DNA from: Clostridiales bacterium
GTDB taxonomy: Bacteria; Bacillota; Clostridia; Christensenellales; QALW01
Direction of reading: 5' to 3'
NCBI GenBank assembly: GCA_015069575.1
Contig: SVIH01000012.1
Location: forward strand, 1 to 64,000
DNA length: 64,000 nucleotides
Position numbers and translations under genes: made by a program. This document shows positions 1 through 10,674 of the stretch, piece by piece. The notes below the pieces were generated by a model. The model was not told the DNA's origin. It saw only the letters and a list, made by a program, of their open reading frames with translations, and searched no databases. The first letter of the stretch is position 1, and every line of letters starts with the position of its first letter.

Positions 1-315
1 TGTATGTCCGATAGTTACAGGCACAATATCGTGTTTAGGCTTAAAAGTTTTTTCTGTCCAGCCAACACCAAAAAACGCACCGTCATAATTTGTACGCTTG
101 CCGTTTTCCTGATATTCGTCCCAGAACCTATCGTGTTCAGCCTTTTTTCCGTCTTCAAAGCCTTCATTATACGAGCCATCATCACCGCCACCCGATATAC
201 CCATAATCTTTTCAGCCATTTCACCCGATTTTATTAAATCGTTTGTGCCTGTTTTCTCCCTGATAGCATCGCAAGCGTTCTGATAATCAGTTAATGGCAT
301 TATTGCTTGTTTCAT
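1..315 (-). CDS. Phage tail/host-interaction protein, partial (C-terminus beyond left edge)
   Basis: Read on minus strand: MKQAIMPLTDYQNACDAIREKTGTNDLIKSGEMAEKIMGISGGGDDGSYNEGFEDGKKAEHDRFWDEYQENGKRTNYDG...; start overlaps the upstream gene's stop (ATGA). Not in the ORF track because it is open at the edge. Confidence 0.75.
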   Translation of the reverse strand, partial: MKQAIMPLTDYQNACDAIREKTGTNDLIKSGEMAEKIMGISGGGDDGSYNEGFEDGKKAEHDRFWDEYQENGKRTNYDGAFFGVGWTEKTFKPKHDIVPVTIGHT

Positions 316-944
316 TGTGCCACCTCGCTAACGTCAATAAATTCCTGCTTAACTATATCAGCGATTTCGTTTATATCGGCATCGGTAAGTACATAATTGT
401 TGCCCTGCGGACCTTGCGGACCTTGCGGACCTTGCGGACCTTCGGGGCCTTGTGGTCCCTGAAACTTACCTTCTTCCAAGTCTTTGCGGAGTCTATTTTC
501 CATAGCGGACAGACTTTCAGCAACAACCTTTTCGGATTCTGCGTTTCTTGGTGTAGATTCAAACTCAATCAAAACACTTTGGGATAGCACCGTATTTGAA
601 TTAGCACCGTTTTCATCCGTTGCAGTAACAACAAGAGTCACCGTCATATTTCCGCCGTTACAGGTGAACTTATACGGGATTTCACGCCTTAAATTATCTT
701 CTGTTAAATTTTCTGACGGGTCATATCCACCGGCAGAAGAATTAAAATCTATTCTATACAAAAGATTTGTATTTAGTTCTTTAAGTCTGCTATGATACTC
801 TTCGTCAATAAAAAAAATGATTTCCGTTGCGTTATCTTCATACTGCATACCGCCCCACTGAATTGTATAAGGCGTTTTATCTTCATCTTTCACAACATAT
901 ACGCCTTCGGCCGTTACGGCGTATTGTATTTTTCTTATACTCAT
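312..944 (-). CDS. Phage BppU-like N-terminal protein with collagen-like GPQ repeats
   Basis: GPQGPEGPQGPQGPQGPQG tract; position downstream of virion genes. Confidence 0.7.
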   Translation of the reverse strand: MSIRKIQYAVTAEGVYVVKDEDKTPYTIQWGGMQYEDNATEIIFFIDEEYHSRLKELNTNLLYRIDFNSSAGGYDPSENLTEDNLRREIPYKFTCNGGNMTVTLVVTATDENGANSNTVLSQSVLIEFESTPRNAESEKVVAESLSAMENRLRKDLEEGKFQGPQGPEGPQGPQGPQGPQGNNYVLTDADINEIADIVKQEFIDVSEVAQ

Positions 945-982
945 AAAAAATACCCCCTATATGCATTATGATAATACATATA

Positions 983-1006
983 AAGGGGTATTGAGGTGTA
1001 GAGTTT
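983..1006 (-). promoter_or_regulatory. 24-bp repeated box (copy 1), candidate phage late promoter/activator site
   Basis: Exact aaggggtattgaggtgtagagttt, also at 19186-19209. Confidence 0.45.
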
Positions 1007-4000
1007 AAATCCAACCTAAAACTATTTTTCTTACTGCGGCCGCATCACCATATATTTTTAACGATGCCAATAATGCCCTGATTTGCTTTTTTTCTGTTTC
1101 GTTTTTTTCATTGTAGGCTTCTATATATCGTTCTTTCCAATAAGTTGTGATACCGCTTTTTACAGATGATTCTGCCTTTCTCTGCGCTGTTTTCTCGTTT
1201 TCGCCTTTTTCAACGTATTGAATTGTTTTTAACTCAACAAGTTTGTTTAACGCATATTCGGCGGAACTGGTATTTCCTTCTTCAAGCATTCGGTTAATGT
1301 CAGAAGTATCATACATAGTATTACCTGATACAGAAATATCCATTGTAGATTCTATTGCGCCAATAATTATATCACTTTCAAAATGTCCTTCGCTTTCAAT
1401 TTCTGCAACAATATTTTCGTATGTTTCAAAATCGCCCGATATTCGTGCATTGGCCGCTTCATAAATTCGTGAATCTTCACTTTTTAAACCTTTGCGCAAC
1501 ATTGAACTATACTGTGTTTCGTCCTTATCTCCCCTAAAAGTTTTAATCTGCTTTTTATTTCCGCTTACAACCGCTTCATAAAGCATTGTTGCTTCGTTCT
1601 TTTCGGGAACAAGCCTATCACCGAATGGCAACGCTTCCGATAAACCTTTTCGTATTGCGTTGTTTGCGCCGATAGACGTATTACGCTTAATTGTTGCGCC
1701 TGTGTTATAAAAAGACTCTATATCGCGCCATAAATTTTTCACAGGAATTCCTAACAACGAAGCTACACTGCCAACCATTCCCTTAATCTTTTGATATGGT
1801 GTTGCTTTTTCACTCCACAAACGATTTGTAGCGTTCACCAGGTCGGCCACAAGGTTCATATCTGCGCGCTTTACATCATAGCCCTGGCACAAAGAATAAA
1901 CATCTTTAACTATTGGAATATACGTTGCAGGGTTAAAGCCTTCAATGAGTTCTACGGTTAAGCTTTTTAAATACTTTTCGCCAAAGCTCATTTTTTCGTC
2001 ATCGTCTCGCATAGCATATACAAAAGAAACTAAAACGCTGTTTAATATACTTTGTGTTGCAACCGCTGCTATTAAACGACGTGCTTTTTTTGTATCGCCC
2101 TTTCGCGCTGCATCAACGCCTAACGTTGCCATTCCTACACTTGTTAAAGGTTCGGCAAGGAACGCAGTAGCAGTTTTCATTCCTACGTCTTTACTGCGCA
2201 TAATTGCAGGACGTGATAACACTGAATCATACACCTGTGTATTGATAATTATTTCGTTGAATCTTTCGGCGCTTTGTTTTTTGACTTCTTCAGAGTTAAT
2301 ATCCAGGCCGTTCCGTTTTGCTGTTTCCTGCTTAGTTGCCGCCCATATCAATCCCCAAGTAAACGCATCAGCAGTCGCAGGTAACGAAGCGAGCAAATTA
2401 TCGCCAATTTTTAAACCATCTTTAAGGCGTTCAAGATTGTTTTCATAGTCGGTTATTTGACGTTCGGTTATCCAATCCTGAGTACTTTTGCCAACGGACG
2501 TATCAAAATAGCCCATATCTTTAATGATTGCAACAGGACAATACTGTTTACATTCTTCGTATTCTTTTAACGGATTTTGTGTTGGCTTCACATATTTAGG
2601 GTCAATATATGCGAACGCTCTTGCTATTGAAGAAGGCTGTTGAACAATAACGGATAATGAAGCAAATACCGAACTCTTTTTAAACAAAGATATAAGTTTA
2701 TTAACAACCGAAGCATTGGGGTCTTGCCTTATACCACCGTTTATATCGGTTAATAACGATTCAATGTACTTTGTTACCTGCTCGCCATAGCCTTTTGCTA
2801 ATGTGTTTTTGACTGAAGAATATTCACCGTCAAACTCTGAATAGTTATATACCTTTGTAAAGTTTTCTAATGGTATTGTTAAACCGTGATACATAGCCAT
2901 ATCAACACAATGCTTTGCCCAAACATCCATAAAGCCTTGCAAAACAACAGGATTATTTGCACCGGGTATTGTTGGATTCGTAAAGCTTTTATTGGCAACA
3001 TTAGGGTCTGCCGTTTTTTCCGCATTAAACGCCCTAAAATCACTAGAAGATTTTAACGGAAAATATGCTTTTTCCCCAAATAAATTTATACCGTATAAAG
3101 CATCTGATATTTCGTTGCCTTTCTTTGCCATATCAACAGATAAATACTCTTGCATTTTATCCGCAAATTGCTTTTGTTCCGCAGTAAGCGTGTTAATAAT
3201 ATCCGCCATAATCTGCTTATCAATTTTATAAGTATTCCTATCGTTGATAATAACTTTTTGCTCCACCTTAAATTTATTGCGTTCTTTAACAACAATTTCA
3301 TCGCCAAATACAATACCGCCTATTTCAAGGTGCAGGTCTGCCTGTTCGCGTTTGGAATATGCATAAAGCGCGAGCTTTTCTTCTAAATTTAAAGTAAACT
3401 CTTTACCGTTTTTATCTTTAAATGTTTCTCGTGTTTCTTTATCCCATTTCCAGTATCCGCTTTCCTTAGCGTTTTTCCTAAAAGTTTGTTTTGCTTCTTT
3501 TGCATCAACCGCAACAACGTCTTCGCCTTTGCGCACCTCAAGGAATAATCTGTTTAACATATCAGAGCCAAACAACTGAAAAGCGTGCACAGGTTTTAAA
3601 AGCGTTATACCGTATTTTTCTACAAACTGTTTTAAAGGCGTTGTTTTATTTCCTTTTTCGCTTGTATTTTGGCTAACTTCCTTAATAACTGTTTGCCCTG
3701 CTTGTTCAACGCTTTCCTTAATTGCAGATTCTTTTAGTTTGTTTGCATCCCTAATATGCTTTTCAAGGGCTTTAAACATATTATTTACGGTGTTTAATTG
3801 CTCATAGGTTAAATCCTTTAAGTTCGTACTTGACAAACTGTTTTTAGCTGTTGTAATAAGCCCTTCTATCGTTTCATCGTATCCTTGCTTTACTGCTTCA
3901 TCAGTAGAATTTTTAATATCACGATAAACACTTTCCATTTTTTCAAGCTTATCTTGTAAGCGTAAACCTTGTAATTCAAGCCTATCCCTTGTTTTTTGTA

Positions 4001-7000
4001 ATTCTTCTTTTATCGCAGTATCCGTTTCATTAGCAATAAGCTCATCATACCTTGCAATACGCTTGTCTATTTCCGCAGTATTCATATCAAATATTTCAAG
4101 GAATTCAGCAACAGGCTTTTGCATTGCAGTAGGTATGTGTTTTGCCTTTGTTTCGTTTTTAAGAATATTAGTAAGCTTTTGCGCCCTATCCTTAATCTCG
4201 TTACGTAAAACTGTGCTTTTTTTACCGATATTCTTTTCTTTGAATTTTTCGGTATCCGCACGTTTTTGATTTCTCACTGCGCGATTTTGCAATTTTTGTA
4301 ACGGTGCCAACGCTTCCATCTGCAACAATTTTTTATCATACTTGCCTATCTGCTTTTCAAGTTCTGCTTTTTCTTTATTAAGGTTTTCAAGAGCCTGAGT
4401 ATCTCTTTGTCCGGGCGCAAACAAAATCTGTTTAATATCAGCGTTCACCTGGTCCAACCTTGCCTGCGCCTTATCGATATCCGCTACTGCATTTTTATAA
4501 TCTTCAATAATGCGCATTTCGGATTCGTCTTGTGTTAAAGTGCTTAAAGCATCTGCAAGGGCTGAACGGGTTGAGATATCTTTATCTTCAGAAACGAGAT
4601 ACCTAAGGCTTTGTGTAATCTTTTTATCCTGTTTTCTCGCGCTATTCAATTTTTTTAGCACATCATTCGGCAAAACAGTATTTCCAACATCAAAGTTATT
4701 GACAAACGAAAGAAAATCTGCTACACTAATTAAAGAAGATGTACCGAAACCACTCTTAAGAGTGTAATGCGGGGGCTTTATGCCAACATCTTCTTTTTTT
4801 ATGCCTTCTTTTTGTATCGCTGCCAATTCATTAAATTCCTCTAATTTCCAAGTTTTTTTATTTACAATTAGTCTGACCGCAATATATTTATCCTCAGTCT
4901 CTGCAAGTCCCAAAAGAACAAATGCACCGTTTGTATTTTCACGAGGAATCATTTGATTTACCACAATAGAATTTTTTAATATACCTTCAATATTTTCGCA
5001 TACATAAATGTATGAAGAATCATATCTGGCGGCGCTATGTTTAAAACTTTCTCTTGTTATCAAAATATCTTCATCTAAATCTTTGTTATACAGATATGTT
5101 TGTGTTGGTGTGTTTTTTAAATTACCTGCCTTTCGCACATTATCTTTTATATGTTTAAAAAACATTTTAGGATTTTCTATATAATGCTGTATATCTTTAT
5201 CAGCAATTTTAGGCATCTGTGTTATTTTTATATCTTCTTTTTTTACAAGTTCATCATAAGAATATTGTTGTTCCTTATCTTCAGAAGATATTAAATACCT
5301 GATATCCTTTTTCTTTTCGTTGAAGCGTTCTGATAATGGTATAACGTTACCATTATCGTCATAGGTTACGGCTTCGGCAGACTTAACTTGTGTAGAATCA
5401 AGAGCTATATACGCCTCTGTGCTTCGTCCGAAAGACCCTTTATCTTCCAAAAGAACAATACCGTCATATTTATTTTTCCTTAATACTGCGGTAATTATTT
5501 CTTTTGCCTGTATATCAAGTTCGGTTGCTTTATCTGTCCATTCGTCAACAACTTTTTCTTCTTTTGAAAAAAACTCTTCAAATTCAGGGTCGTTATACGC
5601 TTCTCGCCTTTCAGCAGTTGGATTTTTTCTTCGCCATTCTTCTAACCATTTTCTCCAAGCATTTTTTGCGTTATCAAACTTTTCTTGATATTCTTTATCA
5701 AGATTGTTTATTTTTTCTTTAATATTTTTATATTCTGGACTAATTTTTTCAAGTTCAAAAACTAATGCTTCCCGATTATTTACTTTCAAAGGATTATTTA
5801 TTTTAGCAAATAATTGCATTTGTTTTTTTCCTTTAATACCAATATCAGCATCTGTTTTTTTCATAAAAATGCCAAAAGGAGTTTCATTATCTCGTGTTCC
5901 TGCACCTTTATGGCGGACATTAAATTCAAAAAAATCGTTTTCTGTCTGATGATAAAGTCTTTCCCCGTATCCTGCCTCTTTTGCCGCTTCATCAACAAGC
6001 CTCTGCGCAGTTTCCATATCACCATTTTCAACCGCAGTAAGATATTCCGTATCGGTTTTCGAAACATTTTCCTTGACATTTTTTGTTGGATTGTTTATAC
6101 TATCATTAGAAGACCTTTTGTTAACAATTGCCAACCACTTACACAGTTGGGGATTAACTTGCATAAGGTCTTCTTTTTCATATTCTACCTTTACCCCATT
6201 GTCAACAATGTTATTTTTTGTGTGGTTGTCATTGGCTGAATAAATAGTAATAACCAAATTATATTTATCAAATTTGTTATTTATATCTTTTACAGAATTT
6301 AACTCAATAGATAAAATACCATTTTCGCCTTTTGCCGTTTTTATTTGGGTAAACAAATTCAGCCTACCATTGTTCATTCTGACAATAGCTTGTGGGTTTG
6401 CTATATATTCAGGAAGATTTTTGACTAAATCACCCAAATTATGATAATGTCCTTTTAATACGCCGCTTTTTCGTGCTGCTAAATACAAAGAGTAAAAACT
6501 TATTATTACCTCAAGGTTTTCAGCATCTTTTACATTGTCAGTAATTATGTGAGGAGTTTCGTTCAAGATACGGATAAAATTACCTTCCTTTGCATTTAAC
6601 AGAGCCTCCTCATCATTCATAGACAAAATTGCATCTACATTACTTTCAAATGTGTTACGATTCATTAAAGAAAATTTTATAACATCACCCTTATCGGTGG
6701 TGCTTTTTTCATTTTTGGCGGTTTCTTTAAGCATTTTAGAAAATTTCTTTTCTAAACTGCGTAAATCTTCTTCAAAGGAATTATCAACGCCTTTAATCTT
6801 GTTTATAAGCTTGCGGATAACGTCAAGTATTGTCTGCACAAAATCACGCATCGTTTTAGGCTCTAATGATTTTAATAAGCGTTCTAATCCGTCAGCATCG
6901 GTAAAAAGTTTTTCTGCGATAAAATCGGCTAAAAGTTCTTGGTTTGCAAGGGCATTAAGTTCTTCTTGTGTTGCACCCTTCTTTTTAAAGTTGGTATCGC

Positions 7001-9335
7001 CTTTTTTCTTACGGAAGGCAATAGTCTTATTTTGTGCATCAGCAAGGTCCGCGTACCCGTTATTCCTTAACCACGCTTTAAACTCAGCATTATTTAATAC
7101 GCTATCAGAAAATTTAGCATAATCCTTGTTTTCTTCAATGCTATGGGTTAATTCGTGCTTTAAAACTACTTGAATTGGGTTGTTTGCTTCTGCATTTAAT
7201 ACTATTTCGCCTGTTGATTTATCAAAATATCCGTCAATGCTTTCGCCTTTTGCGTTTGTAAGATTTTGCTCAATGCGGATTTTTCTATTTAAAGCCTTGC
7301 CTAATGAGTTAAGCGTTTCTTTGACCTTTGGATTTGTATTATTTTGTTTTAACGTTTCAGGGTCAAACCCGTCTAAAATTGCTTTTTTTGCAGAATAAAC
7401 GTTTCCTAATACAGTTTTATCAAAATCGTTATCCGCATCGCGCATAAGATTGATATAATTCTTTGTTATTTCTGATGCAGTATTTCCGTTAAGTTCTGTG
7501 ACTGCTTTCTTCTCATACTCATAAATAATTCTGCCTAATTCGGTGTTGGATATATCGCTATCGTTTATATTTTTAACAATATCCCTTATGTTCTTATTAG
7601 GTGATTCTTTTGCCATCTGTATAAGCGCGGGAACATTTCCGGTTTCTCTGAACCCTGCACCTGTTTTTGCAAGTTCAGCATCATTTAACCCCTGTTGCAC
7701 TGCGCTAATACTACCAAAGCCTAAACCTAACACGCCACCAACAAGGGCGCTTTCAAGGCTTTCAGCCCACGCTTCATCATAATTCCAATCGCCTGTTATA
7801 AAGCCCTTAAAAGTTGGTTCTAACCACGCCTGCAAAAATTCTTCTAATCCTTCGCCCGCAAAACGTGAACCTAAATTCACCGCAATTTTAAAGCCTGCCT
7901 TATCAACAGTTTTTCCTAACGCTTTCATAACGTCATCAGTCAAAGAACCTGCCGCGTTGCCAATACCGCCTAAAACGGCATTAAGCGCAGCTTCTGATGC
8001 ACCCACAAAAACTGAATATGTACGTGATTCGGCTTCGCTATATCCTAAATTTTTCATTTCACGGTATGCGCTACCTGATGCAGATAAACCCATCGCGGCA
8101 GCCGACAGCCCCGTTCCTACATATGGAACAAATGACAATGCAACCGCAGGAATCATATTTCCGCCTGCAGTTGTTGTGCCAAACGCCACTTGCCCCCAAG
8201 ATTTACCGAACAATTCACTTTGACCGCCGTATTGAGCTAAATCCGCATAGATTTTCTCTTGCAAATATTCGTCTTTTGTTGGTAAAACATAATCGCTTGT
8301 ATCGAAATTCTTTTCAATATTCGAAAAAAACGAACGCGTGCCAATAGGAACACCCTGCAACACATTTACTAGATTTTGTCCTTCAGTTTTTTCGAATTCT
8401 TCCTGTGCTGTGCGCTTATTAATGCGATTTTCAATGGCCGTTATATATTCTTTCGCCTTGCTGTTTTCACCTTTAGCAAGATAATATCCTAACACTTTTA
8501 TTTCTTCATCATTTGCATTATCGAAGAATGTTGTGTACGAACTGCCTAATATTATAGGGGCAATATTTTTAACCAAAAATTTACTTGCGTCAAGTACTGG
8601 ACTGTTGACCGGTGCCAAATATTTACTATAGTCAAAATCATACAGTCGGGTTAAAATCTTTACAAATCCTGACAAATTTTGATTTTTAAAATCATCGTTA
8701 TTCTTTACTTGCTCAAGTTCCTGCGCCTTTTTTTCGAATATAGATTCGTTCCCTGTGCGTTTCAACTGTTGTATTTTAGCGTTTATATCATCATAAATAT
8801 TCCTTTGTTCGTGTGATGCGTATTCTTTACCGTATGCGCTTGCGAACCTATCTTTGTTTTTATCTAAAAAATCGGCCGCTTTTATCTTATCTTCCGCATC
8901 TTCAAAATCTTGTGTCATTATGTACGCGAACGTATGAGCAAAACTATTGTTTTCGTCTGTACTATTTTTGTATTCCGTATAAAGTGCATCAAAATTCTTT
9001 CCGGTTGCGTTTTGTGCAAACTCTGCCCTGTTTTTCGCCTTGTTATATTCATCCGCGTTTGTGAACTGTGCGAAAATTCCCTGTTGAGTGTTTAAGCTGT
9101 CAAGAATATCTTCTATTTCCTTTAATTTTGTTTGTTCAACACCATATTGTTTTAATGCTGACACGTACTGCGACATATAATTTGTTGCATCGTGCATTTT
9201 TTGTGCATCGTTCCAACCTTCGTTTAACGCCTTTAAAGATGCTTCAACCTGTGGCAAAAGAGTGCTTATTTTCCTTTGCATAGCTCTTTCGTGCGTTGCA
9301 CGGTCTATTTTTACGCCAAGATAGTTATTTCCCAT
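1005..9335 (-). CDS. Giant phage polyvalent protein (HELTH metallopeptidase motif, MuF-C-like and ADP-ribosyltransferase-like domains)
   Basis: 2776 aa; VVLKHELTHSIEE; YHQTENDFFEFNVRHKGAGTRDNETPFGIFMKKTDADIG; recurring RYL(I/V)SEDK-type linkers. Confidence 0.75.
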   Translation of the reverse strand: MGNNYLGVKIDRATHERAMQRKISTLLPQVEASLKALNEGWNDAQKMHDATNYMSQYVSALKQYGVEQTKLKEIEDILDSLNTQQGIFAQFTNADEYNKAKNRAEFAQNATGKNFDALYTEYKNSTDENNSFAHTFAYIMTQDFEDAEDKIKAADFLDKNKDRFASAYGKEYASHEQRNIYDDINAKIQQLKRTGNESIFEKKAQELEQVKNNDDFKNQNLSGFVKILTRLYDFDYSKYLAPVNSPVLDASKFLVKNIAPIILGSSYTTFFDNANDEEIKVLGYYLAKGENSKAKEYITAIENRINKRTAQEEFEKTEGQNLVNVLQGVPIGTRSFFSNIEKNFDTSDYVLPTKDEYLQEKIYADLAQYGGQSELFGKSWGQVAFGTTTAGGNMIPAVALSFVPYVGTGLSAAAMGLSASGSAYREMKNLGYSEAESRTYSVFVGASEAALNAVLGGIGNAAGSLTDDVMKALGKTVDKAGFKIAVNLGSRFAGEGLEEFLQAWLEPTFKGFITGDWNYDEAWAESLESALVGGVLGLGFGSISAVQQGLNDAELAKTGAGFRETGNVPALIQMAKESPNKNIRDIVKNINDSDISNTELGRIIYEYEKKAVTELNGNTASEITKNYINLMRDADNDFDKTVLGNVYSAKKAILDGFDPETLKQNNTNPKVKETLNSLGKALNRKIRIEQNLTNAKGESIDGYFDKSTGEIVLNAEANNPIQVVLKHELTHSIEENKDYAKFSDSVLNNAEFKAWLRNNGYADLADAQNKTIAFRKKKGDTNFKKKGATQEELNALANQELLADFIAEKLFTDADGLERLLKSLEPKTMRDFVQTILDVIRKLINKIKGVDNSFEEDLRSLEKKFSKMLKETAKNEKSTTDKGDVIKFSLMNRNTFESNVDAILSMNDEEALLNAKEGNFIRILNETPHIITDNVKDAENLEVIISFYSLYLAARKSGVLKGHYHNLGDLVKNLPEYIANPQAIVRMNNGRLNLFTQIKTAKGENGILSIELNSVKDINNKFDKYNLVITIYSANDNHTKNNIVDNGVKVEYEKEDLMQVNPQLCKWLAIVNKRSSNDSINNPTKNVKENVSKTDTEYLTAVENGDMETAQRLVDEAAKEAGYGERLYHQTENDFFEFNVRHKGAGTRDNETPFGIFMKKTDADIGIKGKKQMQLFAKINNPLKVNNREALVFELEKISPEYKNIKEKINNLDKEYQEKFDNAKNAWRKWLEEWRRKNPTAERREAYNDPEFEEFFSKEEKVVDEWTDKATELDIQAKEIITAVLRKNKYDGIVLLEDKGSFGRSTEAYIALDSTQVKSAEAVTYDDNGNVIPLSERFNEKKKDIRYLISSEDKEQQYSYDELVKKEDIKITQMPKIADKDIQHYIENPKMFFKHIKDNVRKAGNLKNTPTQTYLYNKDLDEDILITRESFKHSAARYDSSYIYVCENIEGILKNSIVVNQMIPRENTNGAFVLLGLAETEDKYIAVRLIVNKKTWKLEEFNELAAIQKEGIKKEDVGIKPPHYTLKSGFGTSSLISVADFLSFVNNFDVGNTVLPNDVLKKLNSARKQDKKITQSLRYLVSEDKDISTRSALADALSTLTQDESEMRIIEDYKNAVADIDKAQARLDQVNADIKQILFAPGQRDTQALENLNKEKAELEKQIGKYDKKLLQMEALAPLQKLQNRAVRNQKRADTEKFKEKNIGKKSTVLRNEIKDRAQKLTNILKNETKAKHIPTAMQKPVAEFLEIFDMNTAEIDKRIARYDELIANETDTAIKEELQKTRDRLELQGLRLQDKLEKMESVYRDIKNSTDEAVKQGYDETIEGLITTAKNSLSSTNLKDLTYEQLNTVNNMFKALEKHIRDANKLKESAIKESVEQAGQTVIKEVSQNTSEKGNKTTPLKQFVEKYGITLLKPVHAFQLFGSDMLNRLFLEVRKGEDVVAVDAKEAKQTFRKNAKESGYWKWDKETRETFKDKNGKEFTLNLEEKLALYAYSKREQADLHLEIGGIVFGDEIVVKERNKFKVEQKVIINDRNTYKIDKQIMADIINTLTAEQKQFADKMQEYLSVDMAKKGNEISDALYGINLFGEKAYFPLKSSSDFRAFNAEKTADPNVANKSFTNPTIPGANNPVVLQGFMDVWAKHCVDMAMYHGLTIPLENFTKVYNYSEFDGEYSSVKNTLAKGYGEQVTKYIESLLTDINGGIRQDPNASVVNKLISLFKKSSVFASLSVIVQQPSSIARAFAYIDPKYVKPTQNPLKEYEECKQYCPVAIIKDMGYFDTSVGKSTQDWITERQITDYENNLERLKDGLKIGDNLLASLPATADAFTWGLIWAATKQETAKRNGLDINSEEVKKQSAERFNEIIINTQVYDSVLSRPAIMRSKDVGMKTATAFLAEPLTSVGMATLGVDAARKGDTKKARRLIAAVATQSILNSVLVSFVYAMRDDDEKMSFGEKYLKSLTVELIEGFNPATYIPIVKDVYSLCQGYDVKRADMNLVADLVNATNRLWSEKATPYQKIKGMVGSVASLLGIPVKNLWRDIESFYNTGATIKRNTSIGANNAIRKGLSEALPFGDRLVPEKNEATMLYEAVVSGNKKQIKTFRGDKDETQYSSMLRKGLKSEDSRIYEAANARISGDFETYENIVAEIESEGHFESDIIIGAIESTMDISVSGNTMYDTSDINRMLEEGNTSSAEYALNKLVELKTIQYVEKGENEKTAQRKAESSVKSGITTYWKERYIEAYNEKNETEKKQIRALLASLKIYGDAAAVRKIVLGWI

Positions 9336-9357
9336 TTAATTACCTCTTTTAACTTTT

Positions 9358-10674
9358 TTATTTTGGGTATATAGAACTGTTCCTTATTTTGTTTGCTTCA
9401 ATAATATGTTCGGCAGCTTTATCCCACCAAGTATTTCTTGTTGTTTGTGCACTTGTTTTTCCTTCGTTCCACGCTTTATATCCGCCGTATTCTGTGTTTT
9501 CAAAGCCTTTTGCCTTGTTTGTGCCGTAAATTTCCAAATAATTTTTTAATACGCTTTCGGATATGCCTTTTTCTTTACCTAACGTCATCAAATCTTTGAT
9601 TTTTTCTTCAGTTCCGTTAATATTAAGCACAACTTGATTTGCCACACCGCCATCTAAATTTAAACCGCCACCCTTAACAACATTGACCTTGTTATCTGCC
9701 GAATTATATAAGGTGCTCTGTGACGTGAAAATTTGCCATAATACCCCGTATTTATCTTCCATAGCCTTGTCCATTTCAACGGTGCTTACTTCCTGTGCTG
9801 CGAGTTGATTCCTTACAGCCCAATAGCTCTTTAATCCGCCACTGTTAAACGCAGTAATTAATTGTGAAATTTGTGCATTGTTTGGCTTTGAACCTACGTC
9901 CGCCGCGCTTGTTGCTACGCCGTGATACACTTTGCCTGTGTCAGTATCTTCATAAAGGGTTCCCGATTTAACGTTGTTGGTTTGTGGCGCGATTGAGTAT
10001 TGATAATAAATATTGCCGTTTGCATCTTCTTTTGCTTTCCATCCGTTTTCAAGCATCCAAGAAGTAAATAAATAGTCTTCAGGATACATTTCAATATAGT
10101 TATCTATTAACATTTGTTTTTGTTGGTCTGTTATTCCTTCAGATGTAATTTTTTCAATTAACTTGGTTTTTGCAGTATTCATACTGTTTAATCGTTCCTG
10201 TTGTGCTTTAATCTGTGCATTATACTGCTCGCCCGCCCACTGCGTTTTGCTTTGGTCGTAAGCAGATTGTGTTTTTATTAAATCCTGTGAAAGTTGAGTT
10301 TTTACCGCGCCGACCTGTTGCTGAACAAGTCTTGCAATCTCGTCAACCTTTTTTTGCCTTTGCAACTGCAACTGTGCCACTGCGTTACTATGGGATAACT
10401 GCACCGCAGTTTGTTGTGTTCTGTTTAATCCTGAATCACTTAAACCTAAGTTTGCCATTGTTTCGGCAATCTTTTTTTCATTTATAAGGCGTTGAACGTT
10501 CTGAGTATTTATTAAACCTTCATAGCTTGCTTCTGTCTCTTTTTTTGCAAGCTCACCTTCTGCCTGCAAATCCGCAATATTTTTGTTTGCATTTTCTTCA
10601 ATCAAATTCTTTTGCGCGTTTAAATTTTTTAAATTATTGTCATCATATATTTTTAAATATGGATTAAGGCTCAT
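9358..10674 (-). CDS. Phage virion-associated coiled-coil protein
   Basis: Ala/Gln-rich helical sequence between the polyvalent protein and the tail protein. Confidence 0.5.
   Translation of the reverse strand: MSLNPYLKIYDDNNLKNLNAQKNLIEENANKNIADLQAEGELAKKETEASYEGLINTQNVQRLINEKKIAETMANLGLSDSGLNRTQQTAVQLSHSNAVAQLQLQRQKKVDEIARLVQQQVGAVKTQLSQDLIKTQSAYDQSKTQWAGEQYNAQIKAQQERLNSMNTAKTKLIEKITSEGITDQQKQMLIDNYIEMYPEDYLFTSWMLENGWKAKEDANGNIYYQYSIAPQTNNVKSGTLYEDTDTGKVYHGVATSAADVGSKPNNAQISQLITAFNSGGLKSYWAVRNQLAAQEVSTVEMDKAMEDKYGVLWQIFTSQSTLYNSADNKVNVVKGGGLNLDGGVANQVVLNINGTEEKIKDLMTLGKEKGISESVLKNYLEIYGTNKAKGFENTEYGGYKAWNEGKTSAQTTRNTWWDKAAEHIIEANKIRNSSIYPK

Noticed and set aside
398-450. ggaccttgc microsatellite as a regulatory repeat
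   Set aside because: Explained by collagen-like Gly-Pro-Gln codons.
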